Source: Candidatus Binatota bacterium
GTDB taxonomy: Bacteria; Desulfobacterota; Binatia; UBA1149
Direction of reading: 5' to 3'
Length of the DNA stretch: 64,000 nucleotides
NCBI GenBank assembly: GCA_012960245.1
Contig: DUBO01000014.1
Coordinates: 40,888-104,887 of the forward strand
The position numbers and the translations under genes were made by a program. Shown here in pieces: positions 42,540 to 51,252 of the stretch (position 1 is its first letter; each line of letters starts with the position of its first letter). Below the pieces are notes generated by a model. The model had not been told where the DNA came from and ran no database searches. It saw only the letters and a list, made by a program, of their open reading frames with translations.

Positions 42540-43745
42540 TTGAGCGACTCGGAAGCGACCAACGAAGAATCGGTAAAAGAAATCGAGTTTGACACCAGCG
42601 ACGTAGACCGCTGGGTGGGGGTCGACCTGGGCTGCGGGTTGCTCAAGGACCCGTTGGGCGTCAACGATTTCAGGCGTTGGGAGCAGGCCATGCAGAATCC
42701 CAACCCGCTCTACCTCGACGAAGAATACGCGGCCGCCAGCCGCTTCGGCCGCATCATTGCTCCCCAGTCTTTCGCCGTGTGCACCGACGACAGCCACGGC
42801 GCTGCACCGGCAATACAGGGAGCGATCGCCGGCACGCACATGCTCTTTGGCGGTGACGAGTGGTGGTTCGAAGGGCCACGCATAGGCGTCGGCGACCGTG
42901 TAAGGCAGAAGCGTAAGCTGCACGACTACCGCGTGACCGAAACAAAGTTTGCCGGGCCCACGATGTTTTCGCGCGGCGACACCGAGTACCTTGCCGAAGA
43001 CGGCACGTTGATCTGCAAGCAACGGTCAACCTCGATACGTTACCGGGCCGACGTGGCCCGCGAGCGCGGCGAGTTCATGGGCGACAAGGAACGGAGTTGG
43101 AGCGACGCAGAACTCGACGATCTGCAGGACAAGAAACTCGAGTACTACCAGAGCTTCCTCGACCTCGGCCACGACCGGCGCCTGGGAGTAAAAAAGGGCG
43201 ACCGCCTGCCCTCGCGACCACTGGGCCCGCACAGCGTGGCCAGCTTCACCACCGAGTGGCGATCCTACCTGATGACGGTCTGGGGAGCGTTCGGTTACGA
43301 CAGCGGCCCCACCGGCCTGTGGGACGCCGGCTGGCTGCCTGAAATGACCCGTGACCGCGAAACAGCCAAGACCGACCCAGCGCTTGCCGACGGACTCTAC
43401 CACGGGCCTTCCCGCGGCCACGTGCAGGACCGCTACGCGCAGCTCATAGGCATGCCGCGCAGCTATGGTTACGGCGCTTCGATGGGCGCGTGGATACTCG
43501 ACTACCTGGCCAACTGGGCCGGCGAGTGGAGCGACATCGTGCACAGTCGCATGCAGTTCCGCTCGCCGGCTCTGGTGGGCGACATCACTTACCTGAACGG
43601 CGAAGTTCTGGAGGTCGAAGAAGAAGAGTCCAGCGGTCAACCGCTCGCAACGGTACAGGTGACCATGACCACCCAGGACGGAAGCATCATGGCCAACGGC
43701 ACAGCCGAGCTCCGCCTGCCCACCGAAAAACTTCCGGCCGCCTAG
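42540..43745 (+). CDS. double-hotdog MaoC-like hydratase (FAS1-like dehydratase domain)
   Basis: This 401-residue protein has two hotdog domains. The N-terminal one has NPNPLYLDEEYAAASRFGRIIAPQSFAV, the hydratase-2-like motif of FAS1-type dehydratase domains. The C-terminal one has GPSRGHVQDRYAQLIGMPRSYGYGASMGAWILDYLANWAG. Such fused or paired hotdogs hydrate 2-enoyl-CoAs with bulky groups, as in steroid side-chain degradation. It starts with TTG at 42540, with GAGGAGG 10 bases upstream; the first residues are acidic. An acyl-CoA ligase follows 13 nt downstream. Confidence 0.82.
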   Translation: MSDSEATNEESVKEIEFDTSDVDRWVGVDLGCGLLKDPLGVNDFRRWEQAMQNPNPLYLDEEYAAASRFGRIIAPQSFAVCTDDSHGAAPAIQGAIAGTHMLFGGDEWWFEGPRIGVGDRVRQKRKLHDYRVTETKFAGPTMFSRGDTEYLAEDGTLICKQRSTSIRYRADVARERGEFMGDKERSWSDAELDDLQDKKLEYYQSFLDLGHDRRLGVKKGDRLPSRPLGPHSVASFTTEWRSYLMTVWGAFGYDSGPTGLWDAGWLPEMTRDRETAKTDPALADGLYHGPSRGHVQDRYAQLIGMPRSYGYGASMGAWILDYLANWAGEWSDIVHSRMQFRSPALVGDITYLNGEVLEVEEEESSGQPLATVQVTMTTQDGSIMANGTAELRLPTEKLPAA

Positions 43746-43758
43746 CGGAACGACTGCC

Positions 43759-45432
43759 TTGGCCAACGTCGCTGATCTCCAACTCGCCCTGCAAGCGGAC
43801 GCCGGACGCTACACGCTGCCGTGTTTCCTCGAAGACGTCTGCTCGTTACACGGAGACCGCGTGGCCCTGGTGGGCGAAAACGGCGCGCTCAGTTTCGACG
43901 AACTGCGGGCGGGCAGCCGCGTCCTGGCCCGCGGCCTGGTGGCCGCGGGGGTCGGCAAGGGCACGCGCGTGGCGCTGCTCATGGGCAACAGCCCGGCCTG
44001 GGTTGAAGCCATGTTCGCGGTGGCCATGACGGGTGGCGTGCTGGTACCCGTGAACACCTTTGCCACCCCCGACGAGCGCGAGTACATCCTTGCCCACTCC
44101 GACGCCGCGGTGTTGCTCTTGCAGCGATCGCTCGCGGGCAACCACTACCTCGATGAGATGCTGGCCCGTTACGACCAGCTGCGCGAGGGCCAGAACGGCT
44201 CGCTGCACATCCCCGACCTGCCCCTGCTCAGGTCGGTGTACTGCCAAGCTACAGCGCCGATGGACGAACTGCTCACGGGCGGAAAAGTCGTAGCCGACGC
44301 GTTGCTCGACCAGCTGGCGGCCGAGGTCACCCCGGCCGACGAAGCAATGATCATCTACACCTCCGGCACCACGGCCCGGCCCAAGGGGGTGCTGCACGAA
44401 CATCGCGCGCCGGTCGTGCAGTCGTGGCGCTTCGCCGAGTACATGGCCCTTGACGACAGCGACAGGGTGCTCACCGCGCAGCCGTTTTTCTGGACAGCCG
44501 GTATTACCATGTCGCTGGGCGCATCGCTCGCGGCCGGCGCGCGACTGTACACGACCGAGGTCTTTGACCCGGCCGCCGCCCTGGCGACCATCGAACGTGA
44601 AAAGATCACGACGCTGCACGCCTGGCCGCACCAGGAAAAATCCATGGCCGAGCACGACGCCGCAGCCGGCCACGACCTGTCAAGCTTGCGCTACATAGAG
44701 TTCAGCTCGCCACTCGCCCCCCTGGCCGGACTCAACGAAGACCGCTGGGGAACCTACGGGGCTTACGGACTGAGCGAAACCTTTACCGTAGCGACCTCGC
44801 TGCCCGCATCGGCCCCGGCCGAGCTACGCAGCGCCACCAGTGGTGCCGTGCTGCCGGGCAACCAGCTGAAGATAGTGGACCCCGACAGTGGTGCCGCACT
44901 GGCGGATGGTGAACGCGGCGAAATAATCCTGCGCGCGGCCACCATGATGCGAGGCTATTACAAGGTAGAACGCGAGTTGGTGTTTGACCGCGACGGCTGG
45001 TTTCACACCGGCGACGGGGGCTGGATCGACGACGACGGACTGTTGCGCTGGACGGGCCGCTTGACGGGACTGGTCAAGACCGGGGGCGCCAACGTGTCGC
45101 CGGCCGAGGTAGAAGAAGTCGCGGCAGGTTTCGCCGGGCTCAAGACCAGCGCCGCGCTGGGCCTGCCCCACCCCTCCCTGGGTGAAGCCCTGGTGCTGGT
45201 CGCGGTACCGGTTGACGGCTCCGAGCTGGACGGCGAGCAGTTGCGCGCCTGGCTGCGCGAGCGACTATCGGCCTACAAGGTGCCGCGCGCCGTGGTGGTA
45301 CTGGCCCCCCACGAAGCCGAGTACACGGGCAGCAGCAAGCTCAAGGTGGAGCCGCTCAAGGAACTCGCGCTGTCGCGGCTGTCGGCCGACGGCGGCACCG
45401 ACATCGCCGGCCACCGTTACGCTCGCCGCTAA
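43759..45432 (+). CDS. acyl-CoA synthetase (AMP-forming ligase)
   Basis: This 557-residue adenylate-forming ligase has the P-loop YTSGTTARPKG, YGLSETFTV, GWFHTGDGGWIDDDGLLRWTGR, GGANVSPAEVE and a Lys-containing end (GSSKLKVEPLK). It starts with TTG at 43759, right after the MaoC hydratase gene, and its end overlaps the convergent SDR gene by four bases. It resembles the ligase at 32321 in the GGANVSPxEVE and GDGG segments, so a duplication is possible. It likely makes the CoA ester of the pathway acid. Confidence 0.92.
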   Translation: MANVADLQLALQADAGRYTLPCFLEDVCSLHGDRVALVGENGALSFDELRAGSRVLARGLVAAGVGKGTRVALLMGNSPAWVEAMFAVAMTGGVLVPVNTFATPDEREYILAHSDAAVLLLQRSLAGNHYLDEMLARYDQLREGQNGSLHIPDLPLLRSVYCQATAPMDELLTGGKVVADALLDQLAAEVTPADEAMIIYTSGTTARPKGVLHEHRAPVVQSWRFAEYMALDDSDRVLTAQPFFWTAGITMSLGASLAAGARLYTTEVFDPAAALATIEREKITTLHAWPHQEKSMAEHDAAAGHDLSSLRYIEFSSPLAPLAGLNEDRWGTYGAYGLSETFTVATSLPASAPAELRSATSGAVLPGNQLKIVDPDSGAALADGERGEIILRAATMMRGYYKVERELVFDRDGWFHTGDGGWIDDDGLLRWTGRLTGLVKTGGANVSPAEVEEVAAGFAGLKTSAALGLPHPSLGEALVLVAVPVDGSELDGEQLRAWLRERLSAYKVPRAVVVLAPHEAEYTGSSKLKVEPLKELALSRLSADGGTDIAGHRYARR

Positions 45433-46235
45433 GAGCGCGGGGCGGGAAACGCGTCGACGGCGAGCATACCACCGTCAACCACCAGCGTTGAACCGGTCAC
45501 AAACGCCGCCGCCTCGGACGCCAGGAACACCACCACGCCCTTGATGTCCGCTTCGCCGCCCATGCGGCCCAGCGGAATCGTGTCGGCGAACTGCTGCTTG
45601 AGTTCGGGAGAGTCGTCGAGGTAGCGCATCATGTCGGTCGCAAACGGTCCCGGCGCTATCGAGTTTATGCGCACGCCCTTGTCGGCCAGCTTGACAGCGA
45701 GGTCGCGGGTGAGCGACTCGACCGCGCCCTTGCTGGCGTTGTAGGCCACCACCGGTTGTATGACCTCGCGCGAACCGCGCATGGCCGAAATCGAGCTGAT
45801 GTTGATGATAGAGCCGCCGCCCGCACCGACCATGTGGCGGGCTGCCGCCTGCGACACCAGCCACAGCGCTTTTACGTTCAGCGCGAAGACACGGTCCCAG
45901 CCCTGCTCGGGGTAGTCCAGCGTGGGAGCCGACCACACCATGCCCGCGCTGTTGACCAGCACGTCGAGGCGCCCGGCACGGACTATCACCTCGTCGACCA
46001 GGGCCGCCGGCGCGCCCTCTTCCACCAGGTTGCACTCCAGAGCCTCCACGCGGCGGCCGGTTCGGCCGGCCAGCTCCTCGGCAACGGCACTACAGTTGTC
46101 GAGCTTGCGCGAGGCCACGAACACGTCGGCCCCGGCCTCTGCCAGCCCGGCGGCCGCCCACGCACCTATGCCGCGGCCACCGCCGGTGACCAGCGCCGTC
46201 TTACCCTTCAGATCAAATAGCGGACTTGTTTCCAT
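45429..46235 (-). CDS. short-chain dehydrogenase/reductase (SDR)
   Basis: This 268-residue classical SDR has the NAD(P) loop TGGGRGIG, NSAG, and the catalytic Ser/Tyr/Lys triad (SSIS...YNASK). The end VTGSTLVVDGG is typical of FabG-like enzymes. It oxidises or reduces a hydroxyl or keto group on a CoA-bound or free substrate. The ATG at 46235 is preceded by GGAG eight bases upstream. It converges on the ligase gene and is divergent from the CoA-transferase run. Confidence 0.93.
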   Translation of the reverse strand: METSPLFDLKGKTALVTGGGRGIGAWAAAGLAEAGADVFVASRKLDNCSAVAEELAGRTGRRVEALECNLVEEGAPAALVDEVIVRAGRLDVLVNSAGMVWSAPTLDYPEQGWDRVFALNVKALWLVSQAAARHMVGAGGGSIINISSISAMRGSREVIQPVVAYNASKGAVESLTRDLAVKLADKGVRINSIAPGPFATDMMRYLDDSPELKQQFADTIPLGRMGGEADIKGVVVFLASEAAAFVTGSTLVVDGGMLAVDAFPAPRS

Positions 46236-46303
46236 CTTCAGGCTCCCGCGCCCCACCGGCCGGGGTGGCCACTGGCGCGACGCGTGTTAGTATCACGCCC
46301 GAC

Positions 46304-47503
46304 GTGGCTGGAAAATACAAAACCCCCGGCGGTCCCCTGCAGGGGGTTCGCGTGCTGGACTTCTCGGCCATGGTGTCGGGGCCCATGGCCACCAGCCTGT
46401 TGGCCGACCAGGGCGCAGACGTGATCAAGGTCGAGCAGCCCGGCTCGGGAGACCTCATTCGTTATATCGGCTGCTCGCGAGCCGGCATGTCGGCCATCTT
46501 CAACACCATCAACCGCAACAAGCGTTCGATCGCGCTCGATCTTTCCACCGAGCGCGGACTGGAGCTCGCGCTGGAGTTGGTAAAGACCGCCGACGTCGTC
46601 GTAGAAAACTTTCGTCCCGGCGTGGCCGAACGCATGGGCCTGGGCTACAAGGCGCTGCTGGCCGTCAAGCCGGAGCTGGTCTACGCGTCGATACGCGGCT
46701 TTGGTAGCAGCGGGCCGCGCGCCGACCAGCGCGTGTACGATCTCGTGATCCAGGCCCTGTCGGGCATGGCGGCGAGCCAGGGCCGCGACGGCCGCCCCGA
46801 GTTCGTGCACAACATCGTCTGCGACAAGACCTCGGCCATCTACGCGGCCCAGGCCATCTCCGCCGCCTTGTTCGCGCGCGAACGCGGCGCCGGTGGACAG
46901 CAACTCGAACTCTGCATGCTCGACGCCAGCGTCGCCTTCCTGTGGCCCGACGTCATGCAGGACCGCAGCTGGTTGGGAGACGGAGTGTCGGCACCCGCGC
47001 CGCTGGCCGACCTGCTCGACGCCCAGCCCACGGCCGACGGTTGGGTTGCCGTGCTGGCCATCTCCGACGAAGAGTTCGCCGGGCTCGCCCGCGCCCTGGG
47101 CAAACCCCAACTGGTCGACGACCCACGCTTCTCCGAGCTGCAGTCGCGCATGGAGCACGGCGCCGAAATGTCGGCGGCCATCAAGGAGGTATCCAGTACC
47201 CTGGCCAGCGCCGACTTCCTGGCCCGCCTGGAGGCCGAGGGTGTGCCCTGCGCGCCGGTCAACACCAGCGAGCAGCTCATCGACGACCCTCAAATCCTTG
47301 CCAATGGCCTGCTGCAGGAAATCGAGCACCCCCACTGCGGGCCCATGCGCGTGCCTGGGCCGGTGGCCCGCTTTGAAGGCACCCCCGCCGAGCTGCACTC
47401 GCCCTCGCCCTTGCTGGGAGAGCACAGCGACCAGCTGCTGGCCGAACTCGGACTCAACGAAAAGGAAATCGCCGTGCTGCGCGAGCAGGGAAACGTGGCG
47501 TGA
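46304..47503 (+). CDS. class III (CaiB/BaiF) CoA-transferase
   Basis: This roughly 399-residue family III CoA-transferase has GVRVLDFSAMVSGPMATSLLADQGADVIKVEQPGSGDLIR, DVVVENFRPGVAERMGLGY and GFGSSGP. The Asp in CDKTSAIYAAQ aligns by eye with the catalytic Asp that forms the acyl-anhydride and CoA thioester intermediates. The exact start is uncertain: GTG at 46304 leaves room for a promoter between it and the divergent SDR. It is the first of three consecutive family III genes joined by GTGA overlaps. Confidence 0.9.
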   Translation: MAGKYKTPGGPLQGVRVLDFSAMVSGPMATSLLADQGADVIKVEQPGSGDLIRYIGCSRAGMSAIFNTINRNKRSIALDLSTERGLELALELVKTADVVVENFRPGVAERMGLGYKALLAVKPELVYASIRGFGSSGPRADQRVYDLVIQALSGMAASQGRDGRPEFVHNIVCDKTSAIYAAQAISAALFARERGAGGQQLELCMLDASVAFLWPDVMQDRSWLGDGVSAPAPLADLLDAQPTADGWVAVLAISDEEFAGLARALGKPQLVDDPRFSELQSRMEHGAEMSAAIKEVSSTLASADFLARLEAEGVPCAPVNTSEQLIDDPQILANGLLQEIEHPHCGPMRVPGPVARFEGTPAELHSPSPLLGEHSDQLLAELGLNEKEIAVLREQGNVA

Positions 47504-48753
47504 CAAGCCCCCGGGAAAACCCCGCGGCCGAGGAAACGCAGCTGCTGGCAGGCCTGCGCGTTACAGAGCTCACGGATGAACGTGGATTCCTGGCCGGCAA
47601 GATAATGGCCGACCTCGGCGCCGAGGTCACCAAGATAGAGCCGCCCGCTGGCGACCCTGAGCGCGCGTACGGCCCCTGGCTGGGCGGCGTCGAGAAGCCC
47701 GAAGCCTCGCTTCCCTGGCTGGCCATGAATACCGGCAAGCGTTCGCTCGCCCTCGACCTGCGTCACCCGGCGGGCATGCAGGTGCTCAACGCCTTGCTCG
47801 AGAAAACCGACGTACTGCTGCTCTCCCTGGGCGTCGCGTGGGCGGAGGGCATGGGGCTCGACTGGCCACGCCTGCACGCCGACTTTCCCCGGCTGGTATA
47901 CTGCTCGATAACACCGTTCGGACTCGAAGGACCACGCGCCGGTGACGACGGCCACGACCTCGTGGTAGTGGCCGCAGGTGGCAACGCCTGGATGACCGGT
48001 GACGCCGAGGGACCGCCCCTGCGCTGCAGCATGCCCTCGTCCTACTACCACGCCGCGCCCGAGGCCGTGGTTGGCACGCTACAGGCATTGCACGCACGCG
48101 AGCTCGACGGCCTCGGACGACTCGTGGACCTCTCGATGCAGGAATGCCAGCTAGCCACCCTCATTACCGCGGCCGGTCAACAGGCGCTCGGGCGTGGCCG
48201 CGGACAACGCAGTGGAGCGCGCACCGGGGCCAGTCGCGAGATATGGCGCGCCGCGGACGGCTGGATATCATTCGGCCTGCGCGGCGGACCTGCCCGCGCC
48301 GCCAACCTGCGCGCGGTCTGCAACTGGATGGAAGAGCTCGGCAAACTCGCGCCCACCCTGCGCGATCAGGATTGGGACAGCTGGGACCCGGGCGCCGTGG
48401 ACGACGAGAAGCTGCGAAGCGTGGAAGCCGCCTTCGAAAAGTTTTTCTCGACCATGACCATGACCGAGTTGTACCAGCAGGCGCTCCAGCGCCGCGTGCT
48501 ACTGGCCCCCTGCAACGGGGCCCGCGAGATACTCGCCCAGCCCCAGCTTCGCAGCCGAGAGATGTTCGTGACCATCGACTACCCCCGGCTCGGGGCATCG
48601 GTAGAGCACCCCGCCCTGTTTGCCATGCTCGGTGGTAGCCGTGCGGGGTTGCGACGCGCGCCCCTGCCGGGCGAACACAACCCGGCCATTCTCGACGAAC
48701 TCAATCTGTCCGACGAACAGCGCCAGCTACTCATCGACGAGGGCGTAGCGTGA
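47500..48753 (+). CDS. class III CoA-transferase family protein lacking the usual catalytic Asp
   Basis: This 417-residue CaiB/BaiF-family protein has GLRVTELTDERGFLAGKIMADLGAEVTKIEPPAGDPER and the fold-typical VDLSMQECQLATLI. In the region where the other two paralogues carry the catalytic Asp (CDKTSA; TDSLSP), this one reads CSMPSSYYHAAPEAVVG, with no Asp. It may be a non-catalytic partner subunit, as in heteromeric family III enzymes such as BbsEF. Its GTG start overlaps the previous stop (GTGA) and its stop overlaps the next start, which favours equal synthesis of the three. Confidence 0.87.
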   Translation: MTSPRENPAAEETQLLAGLRVTELTDERGFLAGKIMADLGAEVTKIEPPAGDPERAYGPWLGGVEKPEASLPWLAMNTGKRSLALDLRHPAGMQVLNALLEKTDVLLLSLGVAWAEGMGLDWPRLHADFPRLVYCSITPFGLEGPRAGDDGHDLVVVAAGGNAWMTGDAEGPPLRCSMPSSYYHAAPEAVVGTLQALHARELDGLGRLVDLSMQECQLATLITAAGQQALGRGRGQRSGARTGASREIWRAADGWISFGLRGGPARAANLRAVCNWMEELGKLAPTLRDQDWDSWDPGAVDDEKLRSVEAAFEKFFSTMTMTELYQQALQRRVLLAPCNGAREILAQPQLRSREMFVTIDYPRLGASVEHPALFAMLGGSRAGLRRAPLPGEHNPAILDELNLSDEQRQLLIDEGVA

Positions 48754-49973
48754 ACAACAACACGACGGCGGGCCATGTGTTCAAGGACCTGCTCTTTCTC
48801 GAGTTCGGTTCGGGCGCCGCCGGCCCCATGGCCAGCCGCTACTTCGTGCAACAGGGTGCCACCGTGGTCAAGATCGAATCTCGCGCGCGACCCGACTTCC
48901 TGCGCTACCTTAACCGCGGCGGCGAGCAAGCCTTGGACAACTCGCCGATGTTCGTGCTGCTCAACGCCGACAAGAAGAGCCTCGCCCTCAACATGGCCGA
49001 GCAGGCGGGTCGCGAGCTGGCCTGGCGACTCATCGAGCGCGCCGACGTGGTCATCAACAACTTTGCCCCTGGCGTGATGGAAAAATGGGGCATGGACGCG
49101 ACCGCCATACGCGCGCGCAACCCGGCGGTCGTCGTGGCCAGCAGCAGCCTCTTCGGCGCCACCGGTCCCGAGCGCAACTACCCCGGTTTTGGCGGCCAGG
49201 GCTCGGCCATCGCCGGCTTCAACCAGCTCACCGGCCAGCCGGGGATGGAGCCGCACGGCCCCTGGGCCACGATAACCGACTCGCTGTCACCGCGTTACCT
49301 GGCCGTGGCGTTGTCGGCCGCACTGCTGCGACGCCGGCGCACGGGCGAAGGCTGCAGTATTGACCTCTCGCAGATAGAAGCGGCGGTATACAGCCTCTCC
49401 GAGTTGATAGTGCGCCAGGGTGCGAACGACGAAAACATCGAGCGTCGAGCCAATAGCGACCAGCGCATGGCGCCGCACGGCGTCTACCGCTGCAAGGGCG
49501 ACGACCGCTGGATTGCCGTGGCCGTGCTCGACGACGTGCGCTGGAAAATGCTGCGCGAGTTACTGGGCCGCCCCGCCTGGATGATGGAAGAAGGCCTCGA
49601 CAAGCTCGAGCTGCGCCTCGAACAGGCCGACGTACTCGATCGTTGCCTGCAGGAGTACACGGCAACGCGTGACGCCGACGAGCTCTCGCGCGAGCTCCAG
49701 GAAGCCGGCATCGAGGCGGCAGTGGTCATGGACCTGGCCCGGCTCGACGACGACCCGCAGCTGGCCGCCCGCGGTTACTTTACGCGAGTTGAGCACGAGA
49801 GCCTGGGAGAGCTCGCGCTCGAACGCGTGGGCTTCACCGTGAGCGACATGCCCGCGAAGATTGAACAGCCGGGCCCCGATCTCGGACAGCACAGCAGCGA
49901 AGTGCTGCGCGAGTTGCTGGGTCTTGACCAGGACGAAATCGACCAGCTGGGCGAACAGGGCGTACTCGCGTAA
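48750..49973 (+). CDS. class III (CaiB/BaiF) CoA-transferase
   Basis: This 407-residue family III CoA-transferase has LLFLEFGSGAAGPMASRYFVQQGATVVKIESRARPD, DVVINNFAPGVMEKWGMD and GFGGQGSAIAG. The catalytic Asp is kept in the TITDSLSPRYLAVA segment. It is the third in the GTGA-linked set, and with the Asp-less neighbour may form a heteromer that moves CoA between pathway acids. The MFS transporter gene follows after about 30 nt. Confidence 0.9.
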   Translation: MNNNTTAGHVFKDLLFLEFGSGAAGPMASRYFVQQGATVVKIESRARPDFLRYLNRGGEQALDNSPMFVLLNADKKSLALNMAEQAGRELAWRLIERADVVINNFAPGVMEKWGMDATAIRARNPAVVVASSSLFGATGPERNYPGFGGQGSAIAGFNQLTGQPGMEPHGPWATITDSLSPRYLAVALSAALLRRRRTGEGCSIDLSQIEAAVYSLSELIVRQGANDENIERRANSDQRMAPHGVYRCKGDDRWIAVAVLDDVRWKMLRELLGRPAWMMEEGLDKLELRLEQADVLDRCLQEYTATRDADELSRELQEAGIEAAVVMDLARLDDDPQLAARGYFTRVEHESLGELALERVGFTVSDMPAKIEQPGPDLGQHSSEVLRELLGLDQDEIDQLGEQGVLA

Positions 49974-50002
49974 GCGTCCCTGCTGACCGGCCGTTGCCCA
50001 CC

Positions 50003-51235
50003 GTGAACAGGATTAATAACAGGGCGACACTGGCGGCGGTGCTGCTGGGCTGCTTCATGTGCCAGGCTGGCTTGGGCTGCGGATACATTTTCGGGGCCCT
50101 GCTCAAGCACATCGTGGCCGAGTTCGAATGGTCGCGCGCGGCTTTCTCCCTGTCGGCGGCGCCGCTGCTGCTCGCCATGGGCGGCGGCCAGGTCCTGGTT
50201 GGCCAGATGGTCGAACGCGCCGGTGCCCGGGCGGTCTTGTCGTCGGCCGTCCTGCTACTGGGTGGGTCGTTGATGCTGTTCAGCACGGTGCAGAACCTGT
50301 GGCAGTTCTACCTCTACACGGCGATGTTCGGGCTGGCGCTGGCCGGCTGCGGCGATGTTGCCGTTGGTGCCGTCACCTCGCGCTGGGTGAGCAGCAATCG
50401 CGGACTGGCGCTGGCCTTCGTATACGTTGGCTCCAACGCCGGCGGCGCCCTTGTCCCCATCCTGGCCGACCAGCTGGCGGCCGCGTACTCCTGGCGAGAG
50501 GCGGTGTGGTGGATAGGCATCGGCGCCACCGCGATCATCCTCCCCTTTGCGCTTTTCGCCGTCCGCGACCGGCCACTTGATTCGCCCGACACCGACACCG
50601 ATCTGGCCGGCGGCGACGCAAGCGCGGGCAGCACAACGAGAGCCGACGCTACAGGCGGAGTCGACCTTCCCGAAGCGCTTCGAACCCCCGCGTTCTGGAT
50701 ACTCGCCTGGGCGCTGTTCAGTTTTTATTTTTACTACCTGGCCGTCAACCAGCACCTGGTCGCCTACCTGGGAGACATCGGCTACGACGACGCCCGCGCC
50801 GCCGCCGGCCTTGGACTGGCCGTGGCGCTGGGCGTGGGGAGCAAGCTCGCCGTTGGCCTGCTCGCCGACCGCCTGCCAGCGCGCAGCGTGCTGCTGGCCA
50901 ACTTCGCGCTCATAACGCTGGCCTCACTGTTGCTGCTCGGCGCGGCGCACCCCGCAATGCTGCTCGCCTTCCTTCTTACCCACGGCGTGGCCACGGCCGC
51001 CGAGAACGTGGTGATGCCGATGGCACTTATCGACTGCTTCGGCCAGCAGCACCTCGCGCGTATATACGGCGCGCTGATGTTCACGCTTTTTCCGGCCGGC
51101 GTACTCGGTTCGTGGCTGGCGGGCTCGATTTTTGACCTCTCCGGGAGCTACACCCTTGCCTTTGCCCTGTTCGCAACCTTGAATGGGTTCGCGCTGGCCG
51201 CCCTCACCCGCCTCAGACCAGCCACCGTGCTGTAA
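50003..51235 (+). CDS. MFS transporter (monocarboxylate/OxlT-like)
   Basis: This roughly 410-residue protein has about twelve transmembrane helices, with a hydrophilic loop in the middle (DRPLDSPDTDTDLAGGDASAGS) and the MFS-like motif VERAGARAVLSS between helices 2 and 3. The N-terminal GCFMCQAGLGCGYIFGALLKHIVAEFEWSRAAFSLS resembles oxalate/formate or monocarboxylate MFS porters. Its place behind the CoA-transferases suggests import of the acid substrate. The start is unsure: GTG at 50003 or TTG at 49994, with no clear ribosome site for either. Confidence 0.88.
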   Translation: MNRINNRATLAAVLLGCFMCQAGLGCGYIFGALLKHIVAEFEWSRAAFSLSAAPLLLAMGGGQVLVGQMVERAGARAVLSSAVLLLGGSLMLFSTVQNLWQFYLYTAMFGLALAGCGDVAVGAVTSRWVSSNRGLALAFVYVGSNAGGALVPILADQLAAAYSWREAVWWIGIGATAIILPFALFAVRDRPLDSPDTDTDLAGGDASAGSTTRADATGGVDLPEALRTPAFWILAWALFSFYFYYLAVNQHLVAYLGDIGYDDARAAAGLGLAVALGVGSKLAVGLLADRLPARSVLLANFALITLASLLLLGAAHPAMLLAFLLTHGVATAAENVVMPMALIDCFGQQHLARIYGALMFTLFPAGVLGSWLAGSIFDLSGSYTLAFALFATLNGFALAALTRLRPATVL

Positions 51236-51252
51236 AAGAGCGTGGCAAAACG

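Noticed and set aside
46238-47506. A long open frame of about 420 codons on the minus strand
   Set aside because: It mirrors the CoA-transferase gene on the plus strand, which has clear family motifs, and its protein is low-complexity His/Gln/Gly with no motif. High GC gives such shadow frames.
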